Source of the DNA: Cucumis sativus
Taxonomy: Eukaryota; Streptophyta; Magnoliopsida; Cucurbitales; Cucurbitaceae
Direction: 5' to 3'
Assembly (NCBI RefSeq): GCF_000004075.3
Contig: NC_026661.2
Location: 1,488,001-1,552,000 of the forward strand
Length of the DNA: 64,000 nt
Positions 51,001 through 60,948 of the stretch are shown here, in pieces (position 1 is the first letter of the stretch; every line of letters starts with the position of its first letter). Both the position numbers and the translations under genes were made by a program. The notes under the pieces were generated by a model that made no database searches, was not told the origin of the DNA, and saw only the letters and a program-made list of their open reading frames with translations.

Positions 51001-53550
51001 GTCCAACAACTTAAATTTGTTATAGGTCCAGGGATGATTTAACAAACCATGCTTCCTCAATCTAACTTTTCTTCTTGATTCTCTAGTTCTCCAAGATTTT
51101 TGTTTCTACTTATACTTCTATAGTCTGTTTCTGTGTTCTTTCTTTGTGGTTTATGGGTCAAGATCTTTAACTGACTAACGTTGTTACTAATGTTTTTTAA
51201 AAGGACGGTACTGGGTGTGAGAATGGGAATTACGGGAAAACTTTTGATCTTTTGTTTTGTTTTTGTTTTTGTCTTGTTTGCTTTTTTATTTAGTTTTTAA
51301 AAATCCTAGGGGAGAGGAGACATTCAAGTGGCATTCATTTTTTAGCAAGAAAGAAGAGTTGCAAAATGAGTTCATAGCTTCTATCATTCTAGTGGTTTTC
51401 ACTTTGAAGTTTTAGTTTCTCTGCTCTTGAAGATATAATAATACCTGAACCATTTCTTCAGTGATCATGGAGGTGCGGGATCTGTGTTTTCTGGTGACAA
51501 GAGCTATGACGAACCAGCATGGGGACCATTTGATGCAAACGATGATATTGACTCTGTTTGGGGCTTTAACGCAGGAGGTTCCACCAAGGTAAGCAGAAAA
51601 CTGTACTTTATAATTTACTACTCAACTAGCACAAATGCTCCTCACTTTTAATTACACAACCAACTTTTCCCCCATAGGTTTCTGTTAAGCCTCCAATATT
51701 ACTGAAAAATTCTGGGTGACAGTTCGTTAGGATGGGGGACCAGACCACTGAAAGTGTATGGGATTGATTGTGGTCAGTATATATTATAACGAATAGTGGG
51801 TAGGGAGGGAGAGAGCCAGCTCTCCACTATCAGCGGGAGTGTAAAGCCTTCAGCTTTGTTTTGGCTATCTAATATTACTAATAGTAAGGAAATACCTTAC
51901 AGTTTCCCTCTGTTCTTTATACTTAGGAAGACACACTGGGCACTCTGATTTCTGGTCGGAGTATGTGTTGAGCATGTGTACAGACGTGTACCCAATTTTA
52001 GATGTGCTCCTCTGGAAAAGAGAGAGTAAAAAAGGAAAAAAACTAGTCATCTATACACTCCATGTAAAACCCTTACCAAGTAAGAGAAAGGGCCAAAGTG
52101 AACTTAGTTTAATGGTAATCAACCTGATCGTCTGTTAGGATACCGTTTAACAACAAGAACTCTCAAGAACACAAAGAACAAACAAGAAAACTAAAAGATA
52201 GATTTATATTGCAATACCAATAAGAAACTATAATATAACAAAGCCTTTCGTGAGAGCTACTCTCTCCCAATGTTTCCTACCGGAAATCACTACCAAAATC
52301 TTCTATACCACCATGCTCTCAACACCCCCACTATTTATAACTTCAGCCACAACAACTCATTGTGTAATTACTATTATGCGGCTCCTACCTAATACCTACT
52401 ATCTCCATAACTAGGGGTCTTACATCTTCTTCCCTAGAGGTTGGAGGTTCCATCCTCCATCCTCCACCCCCCTAGTTAAAGGTAAGATCAATGGAGTCTA
52501 TTTATATGCACTGATCCATCCCTAAACAGGCAAAAGGTTAACACATTTGAAACTGGTATAAAATGAATTGTTCGACTGCAACTTTTTATGTTCTTAGGTT
52601 TCTTGTAATGTAAAATGTACATGTGTTATCTATATAGAAGTGTTAAATATATCAATATATATGTTTCTTTAAAAAAAAAACTATTTATATGTATATATAT
52701 ATATATAATATTTTTCTTCAGTACCTATGAATTTGAAATTTCTTTTATGTGTTATTTTATATTTTGTGGTGATCCTGAAATCAACTTGTTTAATTGTGCT
52801 TGTTGCATATGTTCATTCTGCTTCAGCGTTTATTCATTAAGCTGTTAATGAGACCTAGTGATGCTTATTATTTAATTTGCCATTTGCTCTTTCTAGACTG
52901 ACAATGATGTAAACCGGGACAACTACTTTTTCGATTCTGGGGATTTGGGCTTGAATCCTATCAGAACGGATCCATTCCAGGCTAAGAGAAGCACTTTTGC
53001 TTTTGACGAGTCAGTTCCCAGCACCCCACTCTTCAACTCGGGCAATTCGCCGCATAATTACCACGAGGGATCAGAAGCAGGCTTTGACAGTTTCTCAAGG
53101 TTTGATACTTCCAGTGTGCACGACAGTGGTTTTTTCCCACCACGTGACACATTTTCACGCTTCGATTCAATGCGGAGCAGTAGAGATTTTGACCAGGGTT
53201 CTGGATTCTCATCATTTGGTCAATTCGATACAACGCACAACAGTAGAGACTTCGACCAGGGTGGACCCTCATCACTGACGCGTTTTGATTCAATGCGTAG
53301 CACTAAGGACTTCGACCAGGGATTCCCTTCATTGTCACGATTTGATTCGATGCAAAGCAGCAAGGACTTCGACCAGGGATTCCCTTCATTTTCAAGATTC
53401 GATTCAATGCGCAGCAGCAAAGACTTCGATCAGGGTCATGGATTCCCATCATTTGACGATCCAGATCCTTTTGGATCAACAGCGCCATTTAGGGCGTCCC
53501 TTGATAATCAAACTCCAAAGAAAGGATCAGACAATTGGAGTGCGTTTTAG
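45051..53550 (+). CDS. EH-domain endocytic protein, AtEH1/Pan1 type (13 exons)
   Basis: Plant EH/Pan1 proteins belong to the TPLATE complex, which drives clathrin-mediated endocytosis at the plasma membrane. Exons: 45051-45200, 45509-46574, 47517-47741, 47844-48076, 48452-48526, 49262-49333, 49420-49518, 49619-49690, 49780-49894, 50161-50229, 50311-50800, 51462-51588 and 52897-53550, giving 1148 aa. EH1 covers about residues 10-95, with EF-hand loop DLDRDGRISGAE. A Pro/Ser/Gln-rich linker follows. EH2 covers about 361-455, with loop DKDRDGKITGQE split between exons 2 and 3 from LKQVWDLSDQDND. A coiled coil (about 530-700) runs through exons 4-9. An acidic Trp motif (DWDEDWDKFEDEG) precedes an SPF repeat tract and a C-terminal FDSM/DFDQG repeat tract. 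DPF words (TDPFQ, PDPFG) could bind AP-2. All introns are GT-AG except intron 4, which has to use a GC donor (AAAAAG/GCACCT) to keep the frame. The closest remembered homologue is At1g20760. Confidence 0.9.
46866..47210 (+). mobile_element. Degraded Au-type SINE in EH gene intron 2
   Basis: The 5' end CATGGGTTGGCCTAGTGGTC carries the A-box-like head of plant Au SINEs. The body contains TTCAATCCATTGTGGCC and CACCTACTTAG, then TTAATATCCTACAAGTTTTC. The 3' part reads CCAAATATTGTAGAATTAGA, GATCAGTCAAGATGCATGCA and ACACTCACGAG, before an A-rich end. These follow the remembered Au consensus in order. A segment of roughly 100 bases in the middle (about 46935-47035) does not fit and looks like an insertion. 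It is a non-autonomous retroelement with no coding capacity. Confidence 0.75.
50559..50705 (+). repeat. Five 30-bp coding repeats (APxSPFAPKS) in EH exon 11
   Basis: Units start at 50559, 50589, 50619, 50649 and 50679. Each encodes KSAPGSPFAP or a close variant (about residues 809-857). Units 4 and 5 are almost identical at the DNA level, suggesting recent expansion. The translation is a chain of SPF words with phosphorylatable serines. Confidence 0.92.
51678..51719 (+). other. Possible alternative terminal exon of the EH gene
   Basis: Ninety bases after exon 12 there is a strong acceptor (TTTTCCCCCATAG) followed, in the same phase, by a frame encoding VSVKPPILLKNSG and a TGA stop at 51717-51719. 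Using it would end the protein at 944 aa and remove the whole FDSM/DFDQG repeat tail. The DNA beyond the stop is less AT-rich than other introns here, as a 3' untranslated region might be. This is inferred from splice-site strength and phase only. Confidence 0.35.
52085..52510. repeat. Transposon-like insertion in EH intron 12
   Basis: This part of the 1.3 kb intron differs in composition from its flanks: TGTTAGGATACCGTTTAACA near 52133-52152, C-rich blocks near 52260-52340 and 52440-52475, and a GAGGTTGGAGGTTCCATCCT word near 52436. It resembles the fragmentary LTR or SINE-like sequences common in cucurbit introns, but I could not define ends or name a family. Confidence 0.25.
53091..53450 (+). 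repeat. C-terminal FSRFDSMRSSKDFDQG coding repeats in EH exon 13
   Basis: Six imperfect units of about 57-63 bp encode SRFDS-M-RSS-(K/R)DFDQG followed by a short Gly/Phe/Pro/Ser spacer (about residues 998-1116). The first unit is the most diverged (SRFDTSSVHDSGFFPPRDT); the last three are nearly the same. A PDPFG motif follows at once. Confidence 0.9.
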
Positions 53551-54435
53551 CCAGGTTTGCATTGCTCATTTTACATATACGATATATTTTGTCTAGAGCC
53601 TTCTAGAACGGTTTAAGCTGTGGGATGATATGATATTATTTGAGATGTAGGTTTGTCCTCAGTGTGCCATCTTTGTCTCAGGTTGATGCTTGTCATGTAT
53701 TTTTTTCCTCTTTCTTTTCATCTTGTGTATTCAATTTTTTATATAAATTTTAAATTCATTTGTACGTTTTTTTTCCCTTTACTTTTTGAAAAAAAGAGAA
53801 TCCTTTATAGTTTTGGCGTGAATTAATTTGCAGAAGTATTTTTTCCTGTTGAATTATGATGCCCGAGCCTTCAGTTGCTATGTATTTTTTTTTCTTGGTA
53901 AATTGTAAAAAACACCGTTACAGTTTGCAGTTATATTCTCCAACTTTCCTTTTGTAAAAGTTGAGCCCTCAAACTTATCCAAATATTTAGAGCTGTTACT
54001 TTTATTTTTCTCATTTGGACCTCCAGAGGTCAAATATCACCCACATAGAATTTTGAGAGTGTAATTGCATCAACCGCTATATTACAACGGTGACCGCCTT
54101 TTTCTTAATCATCATCCCTATATTTTGAATCATTTTGCTCAATAATGAAATATATGTAGAGTAGATTATTTTGATTAGTTTTAAATCTTAGGTACTTTGA
54201 GTTTTATGCTTCTATTTCGAATCATATATGCGTTTTATTTCTGAAGAGTATTTTTGTTGCCCTTTGGAAATCCTTAGAATTTTCTCTATTTAGTTTTCAA
54301 TTTATCCTTTATTTGTATGCTTATTATACTTTTCTTTTTCTTTTCAAGATGAAAAATTGAGCCATGGACGTATTAAAGTAAGCTTGAGTTAGACAATTTG
54401 TCTCCTTATATGCGTGTATATATGTTATAAAAATA
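53551..54435. other. 3' flank of the EH gene and spacer
   Basis: The first 200-250 bases are probably the 3' untranslated region of the EH gene. The rest is AT-rich with no credible gene. A block at about 53895-54010 resembles the dispersed repeat type built on words such as CTCCAACTTTCC and GAGCCCTCAAACTT. Confidence 0.45.
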
Positions 54436-56470
54436 ATAACAACTATGGAATATTAGGTAAGAGTCTTTAAACAAATTTATATATTGTTAACCTCCAACAT
54501 TTAATTTATAAAACCCAAATAGGAAGTGAACTCAACCAAACATATTTAGCCTTAATCTATCACTCTTAGCCAACACCGTTAACCCAAATTAACTTTAGAC
54601 CTACAGATATGGACAAAAGAGATGAATTGGAAGCTCCCAAAATTTTCTTCCTGCCAAACTCGAACTTCACGTTTAGAGACTTATTTCTTCTATGGTGAAC
54701 CACGATCTCTTCTTGTCATTCACTAGTTTGCCTTCACCTTTACCTACCTAACCTATAAAACTAAACATAAAAGAAAGGATGAGTATATACTCAATAAGCA
54801 CTGGGCTCTCGGTGATCTCGAAGGAACACCCTAAAAGAGCTTAAAAGAGAGTCGGGTTGTAAGTGATTCCAAGGGACACCCATATGGTATGACTGTTTAA
54901 CGGTAAATCTAATATAACATCCTACGTAAATATCTAATATAACATCCTACGTAAATATATCGTATCGTAAATACGCAAGTCATACATGTTGCCTTTAACT
55001 ACCTTAATACATGATACAATTCTAATGTGGATTCATACATGTTGTAACTACCTTAATAATATATGCATCCAACTTGAACGTGGGGATCCAATAGAAAAAT
55101 TTGATATTAGCTATACAAAATTTAATCTTTAATCTTGGCCGCGGTTGAAATCCAATTCAACTTTGGTTGAGAGAATTTTTCCGCTCAATTTTCCAATTAA
55201 AACTTTCCAAACCTTCAAGCAAAAATATCTCATTTTAAAATCAATCCAAGCAATTCTCACCAAAGGAGTGGCTCAAAAACAGAGAACGGCTTGATAAGGC
55301 AGTCGGCTCGGGCGCACAGCTTGCGAAAGAGAACCGGCTCGAAATGCTTGCACGCGTGCGGCTAGGTAGTCGGCTTGCGGAAGAGAGCCGGCTCGAAATG
55401 TTTGCACGCATGCAGCTTGGAGACGTGCAGCTTGATCCTGACGGAATGGCTCGTGTAACGGCTCGGGTCTAAAACGCGGCTTGATGGAGAAGCTTTAGCT
55501 GGGACGCGCGGCTCGGACTAAGGATCGGCTCAGGTCCAACGGAGCGTGTGTCTTTGGTTCGAACGGCTCACACGAAAAATATGCGACTCGAGCTTGAAGT
55601 TGACGGAGAAGACTATCGCACGGTTGGGAGGTTGTCGGCTCGGATCTGGAACGCGGCTGGCTTCGACGGAGCGGCGACAGAACGCTGCAGACGCGAAGAC
55701 GAAGAGGTTACGGCTGCCGGTAGGACACGATCAACACGACGGCTTCGTGTGCGACGAGCGGCTGGCTTCGACGATGAAGAAGACACGCGAAGGAGATGGC
55801 TTGGGTAGAAGGGTGAAGAGCGGCGGCTAGGGTTGGAGAGGAAGGAAGAAATACAGGTTGAAGAAGATGAATAGTGAATGGTGTACACGTTTCACGAGGA
55901 TAAAAAAATATATGAATAATATTAATAATAAAATACTATTATTATTAGTTTTCCTTAAAAATATAATTTCCTTTTCCTTCCTCTTTTCTCTTTCTTTAAA
56001 ATCCCACCAAACCAATTTTTTTTTTAACTTTTTTAATAATAGCAAATTCCAAAATTTTCTCTCTTTCATTAGCCCTAATCCATCAAATAACTTCATCCCA
56101 AAAACAATATCTTTTAAAAATAAGTATATTATTCATAATATAATTATTTCTCTCCCAATACATCTTTCCCTAAAATTACATATATAAAAACTTAATAATT
56201 ATATTAACTCCGATAATATAATTATTGTTATTTCCAATAATATAATTAATCATAATTCCTTCATGATTTTCCCAAACTAGATTACCAAATATCAATCCAT
56301 CCTTACTAATCCATAACAAATCTCAAAATTCTCAATTTCAATAATTAATTAAACATTATTTTCATAAATATTTAATTAATCATAATCTCCACAAACATAT
56401 AATTCCCACTAAAAACTCAATTCACCCCAAAACAATTCTAACATTCATAATTTAAACAAGATAATCCAAT
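54436..56470. mobile_element. Probable transposon remnant with a GC-rich core
   Basis: Bases 55261-55830 form an island far more GC-rich than its surroundings. It is built from recurring CGGCTCG, GCGGCTTG and GAGCCGGCTCGAAATG words, including a near-duplicate pair at about 55330 and 55390. Left of it, TCTAATATAACATCCTACGT is directly repeated (54908 and 54933), and CATACATGTTG plus AACTACCTTAATA also occur twice (about 54984-55050). To the right lies a very AT-rich tail. The three overlapping open frames in the island have the same low-complexity look in all frames. I recall similar GC-core/AT-tail sequences as high-copy repeats in Cucumis, but cannot assign a class. Confidence 0.4.
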
Positions 56471-56884
56471 TTTAAAACAGTCTTATTTTTGGTGATACGG
56501 TTCCATACAATTCTTAATAAATGGAGGTGTAGAGAAATTTTTTCACACTATCGTGAACTCGTAGTATTAGAAACTTACTCGATAAATTGTAAAAGTATTC
56601 CCAATTTTGGTATCAAATCCCTGTTAAAAGTTCATATAGTTTTATTTAGAAATTTAGAACTTTTGTATTTTGATATTACGTTCCTAAAAAGATAGTGTCA
56701 GAAATAGCATTCTATAATGAATTAGGTTCACAACAATTGAGTAATACAATATGTTTTAAAGGTTGTCTTGTACGAACCAACAAACAAATAAAAGATAATC
56801 ATTTTAGTTCTGAATTTTCACATTTGTCTATTCCAATGCCTAACTTTTCTTTTAATTAAAACAAATAATCATTTTGATTTGTTG

Positions 56885-58229
56885 GGGTGATTTGGAAAAG
56901 TAAGATAGTTTTATATTTAAATCGGAAAAAATAGGTGGTTTGAAAAGGGATTGTTTTTTTGTCATTTAGTAGATTCCTTTTTTATTTAATCTTTTTAAAC
57001 ACTACTTCGTCACTTTTTATTCTCTCTCATTCTTTCTTTATCATTATAACTTTTTTGTTTTAATAATTTATTAACCTATTATATACTTAATAATTTTTTA
57101 ATAATTTTTCCACAAATTCATATTTACTATTAAATACTTAGTTATTGTTAACTTAATGATTTTGTAATAATGTATTATTCTTAATTCTTAATTTTTTATT
57201 CTTTTATACAAATTAATATTGACTTAATTATATACTTAACCAATTTCGTAATAATTTATTATTTATTTCTTTTTTATTATGCACTCCCATATTTTTTTGA
57301 ATATGTTTGATAATTTCTTCTTTTATTTTATTAATATATTTTCTCCTCAATTTATTTCATAACAATCTTGGTAATGTTTGATAATTCTCCAATAATCTAA
57401 AGTTGAGGGAATAATTTTTTTAAAAAAATTTATATAATTAATCTATATGTTTTCTTTTTATTTCTTATTTTGGATGTATCGATTTCATACTAAAATTCTT
57501 AAATTGACAAAATTTTTAAAATAGATTGATCCAAATACACCAGAATAAGAGTATATGTATTATGAACATTGTTAATTCTTTTAATGTTTTATTTATAAAG
57601 TTATTTTAATATTTTATTTATAAGTATGATTGATTAATTTTTTTAATGTTTTAATTAAATTTAAATTTTATGTATTTAGATCCATCTTTCTTAAAACAGT
57701 GTCGATTTAAGATTTGTATCATGAACTTGATACATTCAAAATAATAAAATAAAAAAACATATAGATTGATTACATAAATTTTTCAAAAAATCATTTTCTA
57801 AAGTTTAAATTATTGGCAAAATTATCAAAACATTGTAAGATTGTTATTAAATAGATTGAAAATAAAAACATTGTAATAAAATAAAAGAACAAATTACCAA
57901 ACACATTATAAACAAAATAGGAATAATAAAATATTACAAAAATTATTTAAAAATCATTAAGTTTAAAATAATTAAGTAAATAATAGTCCATATAATTTTT
58001 TTTTTAAAAAAATCACTAAGAATAAAATGATTAATAAATCATTAAAATTTAAAAGAGAAGGAGAGAGAATAAAAATAGGTGAATTATGTTTTAAAAAATT
58101 AAATAAAAAAGAATCCACTAAATGAAAAAAAAAAAAAAAAAAAAAAACAACCCATTTTACCTATATTGTTTTAAAATCACTATTTTTCCTAATTTAAATA
58201 TAAAATCACCCTACTTTTCCCAATCACCC
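56885..58229. mobile_element. Large foldback (long inverted-repeat) element, about 1.35 kb
   Basis: The left arm (56885 to about 57540) and right arm (about 57671 to 58229) are reverse complements along most of their length. The outer ends pair as GGGTGATTTGGAAAAGTA with TACTTTTCCCAATCACCC. Inner matches include TCATTTAGT(A/G)GATTC, TTTTTATTTAAT, TATTCTCTCTC, TAACAATCTT and AATCTATATGTTTT. The innermost matches are GATTGATCCAAATACA and its counterpart TGTATTTAGATCCATC. The spacer is about 130 bases. The left arm is longer because of AT-rich internal repetition (about 57050-57300). No transposase is encoded and no clear target-site duplication was found. Confidence 0.8.
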
Positions 58230-59634
58230 GTTTTGTTCCGTCCATTAATTACTTTAGGAATTGAAATATCATTTGTTCCATTCTAGTTATGTATATTTAT
58301 TAAATTTTCAATTTAATATTTTTTTTTTGTTAATTTTTATTGAGATTGATTACATATCATAATAATTTTAATATAAAAAAAATTCAAGAGTAATTAACGT
58401 AAATGTAACCAGACTTAAAAATATTTAGGACTTGTATGACAAAATAATAGAAGTCGATGACAACAATAATTTTTTCATAAATTTCATGTGTCATTTTGAA
58501 TTATATTTTCTTTGCGATTTTATTAATCTTTGGCCATCACGATGCAATTAAGAGTTGAGATCCAATAACTAAAGGTAGAAGTTTCTCATACTGAGACATA
58601 TCTCAGCTGAATTGAGTTGAGATTCAATAACTAAAGGACTGAGACATATCTCAGCTGAATTGAGAAGGACATAGTGATTTTTGAGATGAAACTTGAGCCA
58701 ACTTGGAGTAGTTTATGAGTAAGATTGAGAACATAGAAGGATATTTAAGGATTTTTTAGCAATCTCGGGCTCGAGTTTGGTCGAGATTGAAGGTAAAAAA
58801 ATAAAATTTGAAGGACCTTGAAGCTATCTCAAATCGATTTTGGCCGAGAGTATCTATACGATCGTTCTACACAGTCAAGCTCTTTCATCCTGGGGCATGG
58901 TATGTTTGAGAATGTGTATCAAAATCTACATGAACGTTCTACACAATTATGTATCGCGCGAATGTGGCCGACTTATCGTGGGTCTATGAACTTTTTTCGT
59001 TTTCAAAATTGTTCTATATAAATATTTTGTCGATTTGTTATACTTTTTAAAAAACCGAAAACGAACTATTTGTAAATATTTCTATTTTTGATAATTTTTT
59101 CACATAGGAATGTATTTTAAAAATTTATAGTAAAAATGCTAATAAAAAATAAAAAAAAAGTAATGAAAAAAACAAACTAAATTTAAGATTTGTTTATTTA
59201 AAGAGCAAAGACAAAAATTGAACAAATATAAAAACTAAAAATAAAAAATATTTGTCTGATTGAGAATAGTGGGGGAAGGGAGAAATAGAATATAGAAACC
59301 CACAAACAAATGAAATTGTTGAAAATAATAATCAACAACTTTTAATTTCAAATCCATTGTACAATACAAATACATTATTTCAAGTATAAACTATAAACAA
59401 AATCTTAAGATTATTCTTAACCACATATACTCAATGCCATAATATTTCCATAATTAAACCTTCTTGAAATCATTAAATAGGAACAAAATAACATCAAACC
59501 TCCATTGATGAATCTCCTTGAAGCTTTGCATGATGAAGATGGATGATATGAAGAAACTAAGCTGAGTTCCTTTGCAAAAGAGACCAACCCCATCATTTTT
59601 CATCTTTGAATGAAATCTCAAGAGAATTAAATTA
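58230..59634. other. Spacer right of the foldback element; 3' flank of the transporter gene
   Basis: Apart from the tandem duplication at 58553-58664, a slightly GC-richer block at about 58730-59010 carries TCTCGGGCTCGAGTTTGG and two CGTTCTACACA words (58863 and 58934), and looks repeat-derived. The last 250 bases before 59635 are probably the 3' untranslated region of the AVT3-type gene. Confidence 0.4.
58553..58664. repeat. Partial tandem duplication with a palindromic core
   Basis: GAGTTGAGATCCAATAACTA followed by AAGG and CTGAGACATATCTCAGCTGA occurs twice in tandem (58553-58614 and 58615-58664). The second copy lacks about 14 bases (TAGAAGTTTCTCAT). Each copy holds the hairpin CTGAGA-CATA-TCTCAG. 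Confidence 0.8.
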
Positions 59635-60948
59635 CTACTTCCATTTGTAAGCTGAAATTGAAGAAGTTTCTTTAGCAAAATACATCTGTTCAACAGCACT
59701 AACAGTTCCAGCAACTCCAAGAACAATCCCAGAAACAACAATGAACAAATCTACACACCATCCTTTCCATCCCATTTCTTCTTTGAAAACCAGTAGATGG
59801 AAGAAAGCAGGAAGAACAAAACCTAATGAACAGCACAATCCACTTCCAACCAATGACAAGAAATCTGTAAAATTAGGAACCCACATAGCCACTAAAGTTG
59901 CTAATACAACAAGTAACCATCTCAGCCAAACACAGTATCTTCCTCTTGAGAATCTTCTCTCTATAATCTCATAAGCTGGATTCATCATCAATGGCATAGT
60001 GAAGAATAAGTTTATACAGAGACCTAGTTTAACAATGGCGCTTAATAATCCAGGACCCATGTTTGAAGTTATCACATCACTTGTTTCTTGTCCAAAAGCA
60101 AAGTAACCCAGAACCCCAAATCCACCATATAGAGCAGCAATAAACGCCATTGAAGAACCTAAGATCTTACCAAATTGATCTCTGTCTTTCATCTCTGATT
60201 CTAGAGGGAGAATCATGGCGATTCCTTCAAAGGCGTAAGCAGCTACTCCCATGCCATAGAAGAAAACTGATAATCCTCCAAAAGCTTCCACTGGAGGCCG
60301 ATTCTTTAAGAAAACAGAAACATCTTCAACAATCACCACTCCCATAGCCCCTAGATCAACTACATCTGCAAAAATACTCAATGGAGCCAAATGAGTAAGG
60401 GATTTGATCGAATTCAGACCCAATTGGAAGGGTAAACAGCCAATTATGTATAAGATTTTAGGGGAAGCTCCCAGAAAATCAGAGCCTAAAGCCTTGGAGG
60501 ATGAGTTGAACAAAGTGCTCATCGTATTGCCGATGAAGACTAAATACCCAACGCAGAAGCCGGTTTGAGCTAAAATAATTAGAATATCAACGATCATCCG
60601 GCCAGATGAGCCACAGATTGTAAATCCCAAATCACCAAAAGAATTGATCTCGGAGGAACCGTCGGCGACGAGCTTCCGACGAGTGTAGACGAGAAGCATC
60701 ATGCAGTAATAAGTGACGGCGGCGATGCAGAAGAGCATCATGAGACTCATAACCCATCCGGTGCGCTTGAAGGCATAAGGAAGGCCGAGAACACCGGCGC
60801 CGACGATTGAGATGAAGACGTTGGCGAAGGTCTTTGCTTGAGAGGACCGAGGCCGTCCGCCACCGAGGAGGGGGGTGTTTTCTCCCGGTGAAGGAGGCTT
60901 CCGGGTGTGAGCAGAGGAGTAGACGGCTGCAGTCCTTTCGTTCCCCAT
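59635..60948 (-). CDS. Vacuolar amino-acid transporter, AVT3 type (AAAP family), single exon
   Basis: AVT3 proteins are vacuolar-membrane exporters of neutral amino acids and belong to the amino acid/auxin permease (Aa_trans) family. From the ATG at 60948 (MGNERTAAVYSS) the product is 437 aa, the usual length. The open frame also runs upstream to 61089, but a TATA word at 61103-61110 would place the transcription start near 61075, below that upstream ATG, and AVT3 proteins normally begin with a short polar leader. That leader ends in GENTPLLGGG, followed by QAKTFANVFISIVGAGVLGL and PYAFKRTGW, the family's first membrane segment. Ten or eleven hydrophobic segments are visible, including FFYGMGVAAYAFEGIAMILP and SLVGSGLCCSLGFVLPAFFH. 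No intron is needed and no defect is seen. The nearest remembered homologues are AVT3A-C; At4g38250 (AVT3C) is favoured by its closeness to GAUT3 in Arabidopsis. Confidence 0.9.
   Translation of the reverse strand: MGNERTAAVYSSAHTRKPPSPGENTPLLGGGRPRSSQAKTFANVFISIVGAGVLGLPYAFKRTGWVMSLMMLFCIAAVTYYCMMLLVYTRRKLVADGSSEINSFGDLGFTICGSSGRMIVDILIILAQTGFCVGYLVFIGNTMSTLFNSSSKALGSDFLGASPKILYIIGCLPFQLGLNSIKSLTHLAPLSIFADVVDLGAMGVVIVEDVSVFLKNRPPVEAFGGLSVFFYGMGVAAYAFEGIAMILPLESEMKDRDQFGKILGSSMAFIAALYGGFGVLGYFAFGQETSDVITSNMGPGLLSAIVKLGLCINLFFTMPLMMNPAYEIIERRFSRGRYCVWLRWLLVVLATLVAMWVPNFTDFLSLVGSGLCCSLGFVLPAFFHLLVFKEEMGWKGWCVDLFIVVSGIVLGVAGTVSAVEQMYFAKETSSISAYKWK

Noticed and set aside
55261..55830. Possible organelle DNA insertion because of high GC
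   Set aside because: No recognisable plastid or mitochondrial gene segment is present, and the repeated CGGCTCG phrases do not resemble organelle sequence.
55546..55888. Three overlapping long open frames on both strands in the GC-rich island
   Set aside because: All frames are open because the DNA is GC-rich and of low complexity; the products are Arg/Ala/Thr/Asp-rich without any domain, and the flanks look repeat-derived.
58818..59021. 67-aa frame near two CGTTCTACACA words
   Set aside because: There is no domain, and it lies in repeat-like DNA just after the tandem duplication; treated as non-coding.
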